DNA from: Myxococcaceae bacterium
GTDB taxonomy: Bacteria; Myxococcota; Myxococcia; Myxococcales; Myxococcaceae
Assembly: GCA_004173515.1 (NCBI GenBank)
Contig: SECN01000050.1
Coordinates: forward strand, 1 to 36,953
Length of the DNA stretch: 36,953 nt
Direction: 5' to 3'
The notes beneath the pieces are model-generated. The model saw only the letters and a program-made list of their open reading frames with translations, searched no databases and was not told the DNA's origin. Positions 23,649 to 32,645 of the stretch are shown piece by piece (positions within the stretch are counted from its first letter, which is position 1; each line of letters opens with the position of its first letter). Made by a program: the position numbers and the translations under genes.

Positions 23649-24959
23649 TCACCCCGAAGACGGAAGCTCGCTGCGGAAGGGGAGCGGCTTGGCGTTCGGT
23701 GGCCGTGCTTCGGCCTCGCGCGCCTCCACGACCCGTTCCACCCGGGGAGAGGACCAGCCCAGGTTGCGCAGGGCGGCCGTCAGGCGCTCACACAGCGGGC
23801 GCACGCTGTCCGGGGGCGCGCCTGAAAGCTCCAGCGTGAAGTGCTCCAGCGAGACCTGCGTCAGCCGGAAGGCGCGCAGCGGGTGGTGCTTGAACACCCA
23901 CGCCAGGGACCAGGCGTCCACCGAGCGCCCCGCCGGGGTCCGGAATGCGCAGGCCCCCCGGCCACCGAAGCCCGTCAGCGTCCAGCCGTGGAAGCCGCAG
24001 GCGCAGGCGTCCCGGCGGACGGCACCGGTGTCTCCCGGCCGGTAGCGCAAGAGCGGCAGCACGCTGGGCCGCAGCCGCGTCACCACCACCTCGTCCCCGT
24101 CCGGCTCCAGCCAGACATCCGGCGTGAGCACGTGGAAGTGGCCCGGGTTCGCGTCCTCGCGGCACTCCCACGCGAGCGGCCCCGTCTCCGTGGCGGCGTA
24201 GTAGTTGAGGACCGGCACGCCCCGCCCGTGCTCCCACGCGTCGCGCAGGGCTCGCGGCAGGTGCTGCGCGGAGGTGAGCAGCAGCCGGGGGGCGGGCACC
24301 TCCGGGTGTTCCAGCAGCCAGCGCAGGCCCTCCGGGTCGGAGAAGACAACGGAGGCGCGCACCCGCAGCAACCGGGCCACCGCGTCGTCGCGCAGCACGG
24401 AGACGCGGTGCAGGGCGCCGTCGTGGAACAGCGGCAGCCGCACCGAGTACTCCAACCCTCCCGGCAGCACGTCCAGCAACACCACGCGAGGGCGCGGCGG
24501 GGGCACCGTGCCGGTGTGCTCGGTGAAGAAGCGCAGCACGGCCCACATCAACAGGCAGTCGCGCCGGTCCCTGAGCACGTTCACGGGGTCTCCCGTGGTG
24601 CCGGAGCTCTTCACCACCACGCACTCGTCGGACGCGTCCGGCAGCGTGGGCACGTCCTCCCAGTGGCGCGCCAGCGTCGCGCGGTCCAGCGCCGGGAAGT
24701 GTCGCAGGTCCTCCAGCCGCTGGAGGTCGCCCGGGTGCAGCCCCGCCTCGCGCAGCACGCGCACGTAGTAGGGCGAACCCTGGAGCGCGTCGCGCAGCCA
24801 GCCCATGCGCGACTCCAGCTCCGCGCGGGCCACGGCCTCGTCCACCGTGGAGGCGCCGCGCGAAAGCCCCTCCGCCACGTCCAGCGCCCACGGCAGGTGG
24901 GGCCGCTGGGTGTGGGCGTCGCGGCGGATGCGGGCCCTGGGGGCCACCGCCAACGTCAC
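23649..24959 (-). CDS. PaaK-like adenylate-forming ligase
   Basis: The 436-residue protein starts at GTG 24959-24957, overlapping the upstream stop in GTGA. The ATP-binding loop KSSGTTGDPVN is at about 117-127, as in phenylacetate-CoA ligases and CapK-like proteins. Other motifs are NYYAATETGPLAWECRE (the A5-like YxxTE region) and LPLLRYRPGDTG (the A7-like region). Three Cys in a short stretch (DACACGFHGW) resemble the metal site of PaaK relatives. The C-terminal domain (LEHFTLELSG) is shorter than in full PaaK. These enzymes activate carboxylic acids as acyl-adenylates. It is the last gene in a coupled run with an AAA ATPase and a VWA protein; that setting is unusual for PaaK, so its substrate could be unexpected. 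Confidence 0.78.
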   Translation of the reverse strand: MTLAVAPRARIRRDAHTQRPHLPWALDVAEGLSRGASTVDEAVARAELESRMGWLRDALQGSPYYVRVLREAGLHPGDLQRLEDLRHFPALDRATLARHWEDVPTLPDASDECVVVKSSGTTGDPVNVLRDRRDCLLMWAVLRFFTEHTGTVPPPRPRVVLLDVLPGGLEYSVRLPLFHDGALHRVSVLRDDAVARLLRVRASVVFSDPEGLRWLLEHPEVPAPRLLLTSAQHLPRALRDAWEHGRGVPVLNYYAATETGPLAWECREDANPGHFHVLTPDVWLEPDGDEVVVTRLRPSVLPLLRYRPGDTGAVRRDACACGFHGWTLTGFGGRGACAFRTPAGRSVDAWSLAWVFKHHPLRAFRLTQVSLEHFTLELSGAPPDSVRPLCERLTAALRNLGWSSPRVERVVEAREAEARPPNAKPLPFRSELPSSG

Positions 24960-25522
24960 TCGCGCCAGCCCCGGGCCTCGGCGTCCTTCTGCTGGGCCTC
25001 CTGCAACATCTTCGTGCGCCGCTCCGCCTCCTGCTTGCGCGCCTCCTCCACCTTGCGCAGGTCCGTGACGGCCTGCCGGTAGTCCAGCGCCTTGAGGCGC
25101 TCCTTCGACTCGCGCTCCGTCTCGCCTTCGATGTCCGCGCCCAGCGCGGAGGCCCACTTGCGCAGGAACTCCTCCTGGCGGAAGGCGTTGGAGCGGATCA
25201 TCTCCGCCGTCAGCGGGTTCACCTCCTCGAAGAACTGCTGGAGGCGCGCCATCGGGGTGCGGTCCGCGGTGAGGTAGAGCACCGTCTTCTTGCGCAGCTC
25301 CGACGCCACCAGCACGTGCGCGAGCATGCCCACCTGTTCGCGGAACAGCGGGTTCTTCACCCCCTTCTCGATCCTGTCCCATTCGGATTGGGAGGGCGGC
25401 TTCTGGCTGCCCTGGCGGAAGGTGTCGCAGATGATGGCGACCGCCAGGTCGTGCGGGTACGGCGACACGATGGGCGAGGCCGCCAGTTGATCACGAAGGT
25501 GTGCGAGCGAGATCGCCATCAT
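24956..25522 (-). CDS. Unknown 188-residue protein with C-terminal coiled coil
   Basis: The product begins MMAISLAHLRDQLAAS at ATG 25522-25520, which overlaps the stop of the VWA gene in ATGA. It has a helical N-terminal two-thirds (PHDLAVAIICDTFRQG, LASELRKKTVLYLTAD, EEVNPLTAEMIRSNAF) and a highly charged heptad-like C-terminus (TDLRKVEEARKQEAERRTKM, then LQEAQQKDAEARGWRE). No catalytic motif, signal or membrane segment is visible. I do not recognise the family. Placement between a VWA protein and an acyl-adenylate ligase suggests a structural or adaptor subunit of the same system, an inference only. It overlaps the ligase start by four bases. Confidence 0.72.
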   Translation of the reverse strand: MMAISLAHLRDQLAASPIVSPYPHDLAVAIICDTFRQGSQKPPSQSEWDRIEKGVKNPLFREQVGMLAHVLVASELRKKTVLYLTADRTPMARLQQFFEEVNPLTAEMIRSNAFRQEEFLRKWASALGADIEGETERESKERLKALDYRQAVTDLRKVEEARKQEAERRTKMLQEAQQKDAEARGWRE

Positions 25523-27198
25523 TTCTCCAACAAGGCATCGGCCAGCGCCGCGGCGGCGGGACCGAAGTCAGACATCCATTGCACCGTCGCGAGCCGGAAG
25601 CGCCTGTCCTCCAGCACCGGGGCCAACACCTGCCGGGCGAGGTGCTCATCCGCCACCGCGAGGAAGGCCACCACCCGGCGCGACTTCCTCACCGCGCGGC
25701 ACATGCGCTCCCGCGCGCTCCCCACCTGCATGTTCGCCAGGAAGTCGCTGTCGGAGATGATCACCCGCATCACGTCCGGCCGCTCCTCGGAGAACTTCAA
25801 CATCTCCTCCACCGGGAACCACGTCCCCCCGCCGATGTAGTGCAGGAAGAAGTCGCGCGCCGTCTCCTCGTCGTACATCCACGGAGACACCCGAGGTTCG
25901 GCGTACGAATACACGATGCCGCGCACCTTGGCGCCCTTGCGCAGCGCGGAGGCTGACAGCACCTGCGCCGCCAGCGTCATCGAATTGAGCTGGTGCTCGG
26001 GGTTCGGCATGGAGCCGCTGGTGTCCAGGTAGAGCTCCACCGCCGGCACGCCCAGGTCCGACGGCGGTGGCAGGTCCGCCTCCAGCTCGCGGCGCAGGGG
26101 CGAGATGGCCGCCAGGTGTCCCTGCGTCACCACCGTGAGCGTCCAGTCGATGGTGGACGGGTCGTCGCCGTACTCCCACGCCTCCGGCGTCGTGCGCAGG
26201 TACGGCTCCGGCTTCGCGGGCGAGGATGGCAGCTTGAGGATGTACCGGTCCACCAGCCGCCGGTAGTGCCGCGCGACCAGGGCCCGCCGCAGCTTCCCGC
26301 CGCCCTTGCCGGGCAGGTGGTCCGTCACCCGCGCGATGGTGGTGAGCGGATCCGCTTCCTTCGTGTCGTGCGTCGCATCCAGCCAGCCCTGCTCGCGAGC
26401 CTCCTCCAGCGCGTCCGCCCACCGGCCGCCGGCCTGCATCGCCGCGTCCAGGTCGCCCTCGTCCGGTTCGGGGACGTCCATGGCCAGGGGGATGCGGAAG
26501 TGCGTCTTGCCGGGCTCGTCGATGTAGCGGATGAACGCGGCGCAGAAGTAGAGGAACTGGAGGCGCGGGTCGGGCAGCGCGTAGAACGTCTGCACGAACA
26601 GGCGCGCCTGGCTGCGGAAGCCCGGGTAGTCCTGCTCCAGCTTCTCCAGGCGGCCCTTGGGCACGAGGTCGCCGGGCGGCTTGCGCCACAGCTCTTCGTA
26701 GACAGCCAGGTAGAAGCAGAACAGCGGCGTCGTCCCCGCGCCCGGGTCCTTTCCCGGCCCCGGCGCGCGCAGGAAGCCCCGGTACACCTCGCACAGCGCT
26801 TCGGCGTGGGTGCGCCCCACGAACTCGTTCACCTGGAGGTCGAAGAACAGGTTGGTGAGCGACTGGCTCAGCCCGGGCAACAGCCGCTGCTCCAGCACGC
26901 GCAGCTCCGCGTCCCACCCGAGCGTGTGCGGGAAGCGCACGTGGTGCCCGATTTCATGGGCGAGCACGGCCGTGAGGCTGTCGCGCGCGCCCATGTGGTC
27001 CAGCAGCTCGAAGTGGACGAACACCTGCCGGCGCACCATGTCGATGTACGCGAGCGGTTCGTCCTTCACGTCCGCGCCGGGACGGAAGGGGACGTGGGGC
27101 TCGGGCGGGCTCAACTGCACGTGCACGTCCCACAGTGCCAGCGCGTCGCGCCAGCACCGCGCCACCTCGTCCTGGGTGAAGGCCGCGCGGCGGGTCAT
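25519..27198 (-). CDS. VWA domain protein with N-terminal HExxH motif
   Basis: The 559-residue protein starts at ATG 27198-27196, overlapping the upstream stop in ATGA. It carries a zincin-like motif HEIGHH at residues 81-86 (AVLAHEIGHHVRFPH), and downstream Glu-rich helices (NEFVGRTHAEALCEVY) may supply a third ligand. The C-terminal third is a VWA domain with MIDAS residues DTSGS (392-396), Thr in GGGTWF (about 459) and Asp in ISDSD (about 482-484). The middle is helical and charged. No signal peptide. Fusion of a peptidase-like motif with VWA in one polypeptide, next to a MoxR-like ATPase, is the notable point. I cannot say whether the metallopeptidase is active. The VWA half probably contacts a partner through metal coordination. 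Confidence 0.82.
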   Translation of the reverse strand: MTRRAAFTQDEVARCWRDALALWDVHVQLSPPEPHVPFRPGADVKDEPLAYIDMVRRQVFVHFELLDHMGARDSLTAVLAHEIGHHVRFPHTLGWDAELRVLEQRLLPGLSQSLTNLFFDLQVNEFVGRTHAEALCEVYRGFLRAPGPGKDPGAGTTPLFCFYLAVYEELWRKPPGDLVPKGRLEKLEQDYPGFRSQARLFVQTFYALPDPRLQFLYFCAAFIRYIDEPGKTHFRIPLAMDVPEPDEGDLDAAMQAGGRWADALEEAREQGWLDATHDTKEADPLTTIARVTDHLPGKGGGKLRRALVARHYRRLVDRYILKLPSSPAKPEPYLRTTPEAWEYGDDPSTIDWTLTVVTQGHLAAISPLRRELEADLPPPSDLGVPAVELYLDTSGSMPNPEHQLNSMTLAAQVLSASALRKGAKVRGIVYSYAEPRVSPWMYDEETARDFFLHYIGGGTWFPVEEMLKFSEERPDVMRVIISDSDFLANMQVGSARERMCRAVRKSRRVVAFLAVADEHLARQVLAPVLEDRRFRLATVQWMSDFGPAAAALADALLEK

Positions 27199-27836
27199 GA
27201 CGGCAGGATGACCGCCAGCCACTGGGACGTGTGCATCGTGGCCACCGCGCGCCATTCGTTGCGCAGGGTGCTGTACCAGTCGCCCGCGCGCGGGTCGCGC
27301 TGCGACAGCGACGTGAGCGCCTTGACCGGCGTGCGCGTGGGCTCCAGCCGCTCGTTGCAGCCCATGGGCCCCAGGAGCATGGGCTTCTTGGAGGAGAGCC
27401 AGACGCCCTGCGTGGCCGCGTCGCGTCCTCCGGCGGCGGTGGCACGGTGCCGGTCGTGCACGCACACCACGGTGGGCGCCAGGAAGTGCACCTCTCCCGG
27501 CATGAAGCGGTTGTCCTCCTGCGACAGGTCCACCCACAGCGCGGTGGACGTGTCGCCCAGCGTGTCGGCGGGAGGCTCCATCGCCGCGTTGGCGATGGCG
27601 TGCAGGTGGCCCTCGATGTCGTCCAGCGAGGGCATGTTCGCGCCCACGCGGCAGAACAGGCGCTGCACCCAGGGGGGCGCGGACTCCAGGTTCTCGCTCA
27701 GGTTCTGACCGGAGGCGGCCATCGCCTGGCCCATGCGCGCCACGGGGCCTTGGACAAAGCCCGTCCACAGCGCGCGGTCCCAGCGCACGAAGCGCGAGCG
27801 CGCCTCCTTCTCCACGGTGTCGACGAACTCGCTCAT
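27195..27836 (-). CDS. Unknown 213-residue protein in the AAA/VWA operon
   Basis: The product starts at ATG 27836-27834, overlapping the ATPase stop in ATGA, and its own stop overlaps the next start in ATGA. It begins MSEFVDTVEKEARSRFVRW, with a helical first half, then an apparent beta-rich second half (TALWVDLSQEDNRFMPGEVHFLAPT, then VWLSSKKPMLLGPMGC, ending HTSQWLAVILPS). There is no signal peptide or catalytic motif. I do not recognise the family. It sits between the ATPase and the VWA protein, so it may be a linker or substrate adaptor. Confidence 0.72.
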   Translation of the reverse strand: MSEFVDTVEKEARSRFVRWDRALWTGFVQGPVARMGQAMAASGQNLSENLESAPPWVQRLFCRVGANMPSLDDIEGHLHAIANAAMEPPADTLGDTSTALWVDLSQEDNRFMPGEVHFLAPTVVCVHDRHRATAAGGRDAATQGVWLSSKKPMLLGPMGCNERLEPTRTPVKALTSLSQRDPRAGDWYSTLRNEWRAVATMHTSQWLAVILPS

Positions 27837-29307
27837 GGCTGACCGCCCGGGTTTTCCTTCAGCCACGTCGCGTAGTTGCGGTAGCGGCTGTAGAGGGACT
27901 TCAAGTGGATGATGTCCTCGTACACCGGGCCGGACAGCTCGTGGCGGGACATCAGCTCGTTCATCAGCACGGTGACGGCGGACAGGCGCTTCTCGGTGGT
28001 GCGCAGGTCCACGCCGGACAGGCCCAGGTCCAGTTCGGTGCGCAGCTGGACGACCTTCTGGCGCAGCGGCGCGTGCGTGCCGTAGCGGGCCATGGCCATG
28101 TCGAACATGTTGCGGATCCACGCCACGCGGTCCTGGAGCAGCAGCTTGTTGCCCTTGCCCTCGAAGAAGGGGCTGCGCGCGTTGGGCGGTGGCCGCGGAA
28201 GAACGCGAGCGCCTTCGCGAAGTGCAGGATGGTCTGGTACGCGCGCACGCTGGTGCCGTTCTCCGTCTGCGTGCAGAGGTGCACCTTCTTGTCCAACGGG
28301 CACTGCTCGTTGCACACGGCGGACACCGTCTGGCCGGCGAGCTTCAGCGTGTCCTTGTGCTTGAACTCGAAGCGCGGGGACGCCATGCGGCAGAAGTCGA
28401 GCTGCCCCAGGAAGAAGGCCACGCGCTCCAGCGCGCCCTTGGGCACCTCCACGGCGAGGATGGCGTTGTAGGCCTTCTCCAGTTCGCCCGGCGTGAAGAC
28501 GATGTCCTTCGGGAGCAGCTCTTCGGGGGACTTGTCGGACTCGATGCGCTGGAGCAGCGTGTCCACGAAGCCTGAGTTGAACGGGACGGCGCGCACCACG
28601 ACGTCGATGCGGTCCTTGAGCGCTTCGATGACCTGGAAGGTGCCGCCGCCCTGGTCGTCGTTGGCGGTGAGGAACCAGGACGAGCGGCCAGTGTAGACGT
28701 ACTGGTCCATCATCTCCGCGTAGCCCTCGCCCAGCAGCGACAGCAGGGCGGACTGGGTCTTCGTGGGGATGCGGTTGTACTCGTCGATGATCTTCACGCG
28801 CTGGCTGATCCACTTGCGCCAGCTCACCTTGACGGCGGACAGGTCCTCCGCCTTGAGCATGTCCGACGGCAGGGGCGCGCCCAGCAGGTCCGCGATGGAC
28901 AACTGTGGATGGCCGCGCTGGATGCCCCGGTGCACGTCCTCGCGGCCCATGCCGGACAGGAGCGCCATGAGGATGGCGCTGGTCGTCTTGCCCCGTCCCG
29001 GTCCACCCACGAGCAGGGCGCGGCGGCAGGTGAAGAGGGTGAGCAGGGGGATGAGGACGAAGGAGCTGTAGCTCATGTCCTCCGGCAGGTGCAGCTCGTC
29101 CCCGGCGGCGTTCTTCAGCGCGGCGGTGCCGCCGAACTCGATGTCGTAGTAGGGGCAGATGACGGCGTTGTTGGTGATCCACCAATACGCCTGCCGCATC
29201 TTGTCGTGGAGGCTGCCGCCGTCGCGCTCGGAGAGGTGGACGCTGAGGCCCTTGTCCGCCGATGCGCGTCCGGTGAGCAGGCGCGAGACCCAATCCTGGT
29301 TGGCCAT
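27833..29307 (-). CDS. MoxR-like AAA ATPase; reading frame broken near 28190
   Basis: The gene starts at ATG 29307-29305 (MANQDWVSRLLTGRASADKG). Walker A GGPGRGKTT is at about 101-109, Walker B in VKIIDEYNR (175-176) and sensor-1 Asn216 in WFLTAND. This matches MoxR-family AAA+ ATPases that remodel proteins with VWA partners. The frame reads well to ALAFFRG near residue 370. It then turns into nonsense, while the next frame supplies a sensible C-terminus (NARSPFFEGKGNKLLLQDRV, ..., WLKENPGGQP). The two join if one base is added in the CGCGGCC run near 28190-28197; the spliced length is then a multiple of three (about 491 residues). So one base is missing, in nature or in the assembly. Downstream genes overlap by ATGA, so the ATPase, 213-residue protein, VWA protein, 188-residue protein and ligase form one unit. 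Confidence 0.82.
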
Positions 29308-29387
29308 GGAGGAGGCGGACTCTAGCCCGTGCGCGAGGGGCTGGGGGAGGGGATGGAGGCTGCCCGGTCCTCCAGTAGGCTGGGGCG

Positions 29388-30671
29388 ATGAAGGCCCTCT
29401 GGCGCTCCCTGTCACTGTCGACCCTCGCGGTGCTGCTCTCCTGCGCGTCCGTTACGGGCCGGCCGTCCGACGCGGAGGGTCACCTCGACGAACGGATCCG
29501 TCAGGCCGCGACGCTTGTCTGGTTGGACGACCTGGCTGGAGCGCGGAAGCAGCTCTCCGGGGTGTTGGAGGAGGCTCCCGGCAATCCTTCCGCCCTGGTG
29601 CTCCAGGCGTGCCTGTTGCTGGAGCAGGGGGACCTGGAGGCCGCGGGCCAGACCGTGAAGCGGCTGGACGCGGTGGCCCCGTTGCAACCGGAGACGCACA
29701 TCCTCCAGGAGCTCCTCAAGCAGCGCCGCCGGACGCCCCAGCCCGGATGGAGCGAAGCGCTGCGGCGGGCGTGGTGGGATGCGGGGACCCGGAACCTGTC
29801 AGAGGAGGGATTGCCACCGCTGCTCACCGCGGACACGGAGGCCCTGTCCCCCACGGTCTGGGCGCGAACGCAGTCCGCGGACGATCGCTTCATGGCCGTG
29901 CTGGCGGACAGCGCCTCCGATGCGCAGGTGCGATGGATCGCCGACCACGTTTCGGAACTCCAGGACCCCGACCTGCTGATCTCCGCGCTGGAATACTTCC
30001 AGCCCCGCGAAGGCCCGCTGCCAGAGGTCCGTGCACGGGCTCGGGAGGTGCTGAGGGCCCGACTGGCACCCGTCGCCGCCGTCGAGGCGCGCGAATCACA
30101 ACTGCCGTTGCTCTTGTTGCTGGAGGGGGCGCCACGGGATGCGCTGCTCACGCGGGAGGAGCTCCTGGCGCTGGAGCGGATCGCCGCGCTGCCGTCGTAC
30201 AGGAGCCTCCCGGTGTCCCAGGTGTACGCGGACGCGGAGCGACGGCTGAAGGCCGTGGGCGTCCCGCACCCCGGCAATGCGCCCTTCATGGTCGCGGTGA
30301 CGTCACTGCACACGGACGCACCGTTCTGGCTCTTCAAGCGGGTCGAGGCGTCGAAGGACCGGCTCTCCTCCGAGGAGCGGATGCGGTTGGGCCGGTCGGT
30401 GTGGATGCTGGGCGGACGCGTCGCCGCCGGGACCACGCTGCTGGAGCACCAGTTGGGGTTTCGGCTCATCGAGCAGGGCGCCGGGTTGATGGGAGACGAG
30501 GGGCAGCAGGCCCTGGCGGCTTCGGAGCTGCGAAAGGGGTACGCGGTCTCCGCCGCGTCCAGCCAGCTCTCGGTCGACCGCTGGCCGCTGCCGTCACTCC
30601 ATCGCGAATGGCTCAAGGCGAGTCTGGCCAATGAATGGGAGCACCTGAACCTTCTCCTCGTCGAACCCTGA
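29388..30671 (+). CDS. Lipoprotein with TPR-like helices
   Basis: The 427-residue protein starts at ATG 29388. The lipobox LLSC ends at Cys19, after the signal MKALWRSLSLSTLAV. The first mature section resembles tetratricopeptide repeats (AATLVWLDDLAGARKQLSGV, PSALVLQACLLLEQGDLEAA). The remainder is helical, Leu/Ala/Glu-rich and without recognisable catalytic residues. It is divergent from the AAA gene by 80 bases. It is probably an outer-membrane-attached scaffold protein; specific role unknown. It ends in a palindrome shared with the convergent regulator gene. Confidence 0.75.
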   Translation: MKALWRSLSLSTLAVLLSCASVTGRPSDAEGHLDERIRQAATLVWLDDLAGARKQLSGVLEEAPGNPSALVLQACLLLEQGDLEAAGQTVKRLDAVAPLQPETHILQELLKQRRRTPQPGWSEALRRAWWDAGTRNLSEEGLPPLLTADTEALSPTVWARTQSADDRFMAVLADSASDAQVRWIADHVSELQDPDLLISALEYFQPREGPLPEVRARAREVLRARLAPVAAVEARESQLPLLLLLEGAPRDALLTREELLALERIAALPSYRSLPVSQVYADAERRLKAVGVPHPGNAPFMVAVTSLHTDAPFWLFKRVEASKDRLSSEERMRLGRSVWMLGGRVAAGTTLLEHQLGFRLIEQGAGLMGDEGQQALAASELRKGYAVSAASSQLSVDRWPLPSLHREWLKASLANEWEHLNLLLVEP

Positions 30672-30690
30672 CGCGCGGGCCCCCGCGTCA
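30669..30690. terminator. Palindrome containing both convergent stop codons
   Basis: TGACGCG (30669-30675) and CGCGTCA (30684-30690) pair around a G/C-rich centre. The plus-strand TGA stop is 30669-30671 and the minus-strand TGA stop is 30690-30688, so each arm carries a stop codon. It is a compact bidirectional terminator candidate for the 16-base gap between genes. Confidence 0.55.
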
Positions 30691-31317
30691 GAGCGTCACG
30701 AGCCCCAGTCGCGCCGCGCGCACCACGGCCTCCGTGCGCCGCTGCACGCCCAGCTTGGCCAGCACCGCGTTGACGTGGAACTTGGCCGTGTGTTCGCTGA
30801 TGGCGAGCCGGTCCGCGATGGCCTTGTTCGACAGGCCCTCCGCCAGCAGTCCCAGCACCTCGCGCTCGCGCGGCGTCAGCGTGTCGTGCGCCGGTGCTCC
30901 GGCCGGGGCCGTGTTGCGCGGCGCGGCGCGGACCTGTGACAGCCCGGGTTCGAACACCGTGAGCCCGCGCGCCACGGCGTGCAGCGCGGCCACGAGCATC
31001 TCCGGCGCCACGTCGCGGAACAGCAGCCCGCGCGCCCCCGCGCCCAGCGCCAATTCCCCCGCTGCTTCGTCCGCGACCAGGGCCAGCACTGGCGCGCCCA
31101 GGTCCGGCGCCGCGCCCTCCGTCAGCCGCAGGCCCGTGTCCCAGAGCACCACGTCGGGGGGCCCGCCCCGCGTGGTCTCCAGCTCCACCTGCGTGCCGGA
31201 GGCCACCACCGTCCAACCCTCCCCCTGGTCGCTCAAGGCCCGTGCGAGCGCACCCCGGGCCAGGGGGTCCTCCGAGACGAGGGCGAGCCGCTGCGATGAA
31301 GGGGGCGCATCCAACAT
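30688..31317 (-). CDS. LuxR/NarL-type response regulator with atypical receiver
   Basis: The 209-residue protein starts at ATG 31317-31315. A receiver-like domain (about 9-125) includes the putative phospho-acceptor in [10 protein letters not shown]. Canonical receiver marks are weak: the Thr/Ser after beta-4 is replaced (LALVADEA) and the Lys after beta-5 appears as Arg (LLFRDV). The HTH_LUXR domain is clear ([21 protein letters not shown], then [20 protein letters not shown]). So DNA binding is well supported, but phosphorylation control is doubtful. An upstream extension of the frame exists but is shadow-like. Convergent with the lipoprotein gene and divergent from the S41 protease, 121 bases away, which could be its target. 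Confidence 0.85.
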   Translation of the reverse strand: MLDAPPSSQRLALVSEDPLARGALARALSDQGEGWTVVASGTQVELETTRGGPPDVVLWDTGLRLTEGAAPDLGAPVLALVADEAAGELALGAGARGLLFRDVAPEMLVAALHAVARGLTVFEPGLSQVRAAPRNTAPAGAPAHDTLTPREREVLGLLAEGLSNKAIADRLAISEHTAKFHVNAVLAKLGVQRRTEAVVRAARLGLVTL

Positions 31318-31438
31318 GGGCCCCTCATCCCTAACCGCGCCCGCCGCGTTCGCCACCCCGCACCGTGTCGGAAGCCCTTTGCTTCCCTCTGGGGCGCGCG
31401 CCTGTGAAGAATCGTGAAGTCCCCACGGGAGGCGGCAC

Positions 31439-32641
31439 ATGACGGTCCAGACGGTGCGGCGAACCGGACGATGGCTGGCGGTGGCGGGGCTGCTGGTGTC
31501 GGCCCCCGCCCACCCGGCGGCCCCAGGGCCCTATCCGAAGCTGGGCGATGAAATCGTCACGCTCGTGCGCACGCGCTTCCACGACGCGAAGAAGGGCGCC
31601 GCCTGGGCGGAAGCACACCAGGGCTATGCCGCCGACGTGAAGGACGCGGAGGACTTCTCCCGGCGCACGAACGCGGCGCTCGCGGAGCTGAAGACCTCCC
31701 ACACGGCCTACTACCCGAAGCAGTCCCCGGGCCACGCGGACGTGTCCTCCATCTTCCAGGGCTTCCTCAAGCCGAAGAAGGTGGAGGTCCCCAGCATCGG
31801 CGTGGACGTGATGGAGACCCCCGATGGCTTCTTCGTCCGCCACGCCTTCGTGGAGGGGCGCGGCGCGAAGGCGGGCCTGCTGCGCGGGGACCGGCTCGTC
31901 ACCGTGGAGGGCCAGCCCTTCCATCCCTGGCGCGCCTTCGCGAACCGCGCCGGCAGGGCCACGCGGCTCACCGTGGAGCGCACGAAGGGCGCGCAGCCCT
32001 TGTCACTCACCGTCACGCCGCGCGCCGTGGATCCGCGCAAGGAATGGCTCGCGTACCAGAAGGCCAGCTCGCGCGTCGTCGAACACCAGGGCCGCCGGGT
32101 CGCGTACCAGCACCTCTACTCGTGCGCGGGCGAGGACCACCAGCAACTGCTGGAAGAGACGATGCAGGAGGCCTTCGCGGACGCGGAGGCGCTGGTCATC
32201 GACTTCCGCGACGGCTGGGGCGGATGCAGCCCGACCTTCGTCAACCTCTTCAATCCCCAGGTGCCCACGATGGTGAGCACCGACCGCGACGGCAAGACGC
32301 ACACCCTGTCGATGGCGTGGCACAAGCCGGTGGTGCTGCTCGTCAACGGCAACTCGCGCAGCGGCAAGGAGCTGGTGGCTTTCACCATGAAGCGCCACCG
32401 ACTGGCGACGCTCGTGGGGCAGCGCACCGCGGGCGCGGTGATGGCGGGCGGACCCCAGAAGCTGTCCAACGGGGACCTGCTCTACCTCGCGGTGATGGAC
32501 GGGACGGTGGACGGCGAGCGGCTCGAAGGCGTGGGCGTCCCGGTGGACGTGGAGGTCCCGGACGCGCTGCCGTACGCGGCTGGCGGGGATGCACAGAAGG
32601 CCCGGGCGCTCGACGTGGCCGCGTCGTTGTTGAAGGGCTGA
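31439..32641 (+). CDS. S41 (C-terminal-processing-like) protease, secreted
   Basis: The 400-residue protein starts at ATG 31439. Residues 1-28 are a signal peptide ([20 protein letters not shown]). A PDZ-like domain covers about 117-195 ([19 protein letters not shown]), then the tail-specific protease fold: [16 protein letters not shown], then [18 protein letters not shown] with the nucleophile Ser306 or Ser308, and [10 protein letters not shown]. The expected catalytic serine context is present but the Lys partner is not certain. It probably works in the periplasm or outside. A GGGAGG RBS is upstream. Convergent with the epimerase gene at 32646. Confidence 0.85.
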   Translation: MTVQTVRRTGRWLAVAGLLVSAPAHPAAPGPYPKLGDEIVTLVRTRFHDAKKGAAWAEAHQGYAADVKDAEDFSRRTNAALAELKTSHTAYYPKQSPGHADVSSIFQGFLKPKKVEVPSIGVDVMETPDGFFVRHAFVEGRGAKAGLLRGDRLVTVEGQPFHPWRAFANRAGRATRLTVERTKGAQPLSLTVTPRAVDPRKEWLAYQKASSRVVEHQGRRVAYQHLYSCAGEDHQQLLEETMQEAFADAEALVIDFRDGWGGCSPTFVNLFNPQVPTMVSTDRDGKTHTLSMAWHKPVVLLVNGNSRSGKELVAFTMKRHRLATLVGQRTAGAVMAGGPQKLSNGDLLYLAVMDGTVDGERLEGVGVPVDVEVPDALPYAAGGDAQKARALDVAASLLKG

Positions 32642-32645
32642 AGCC

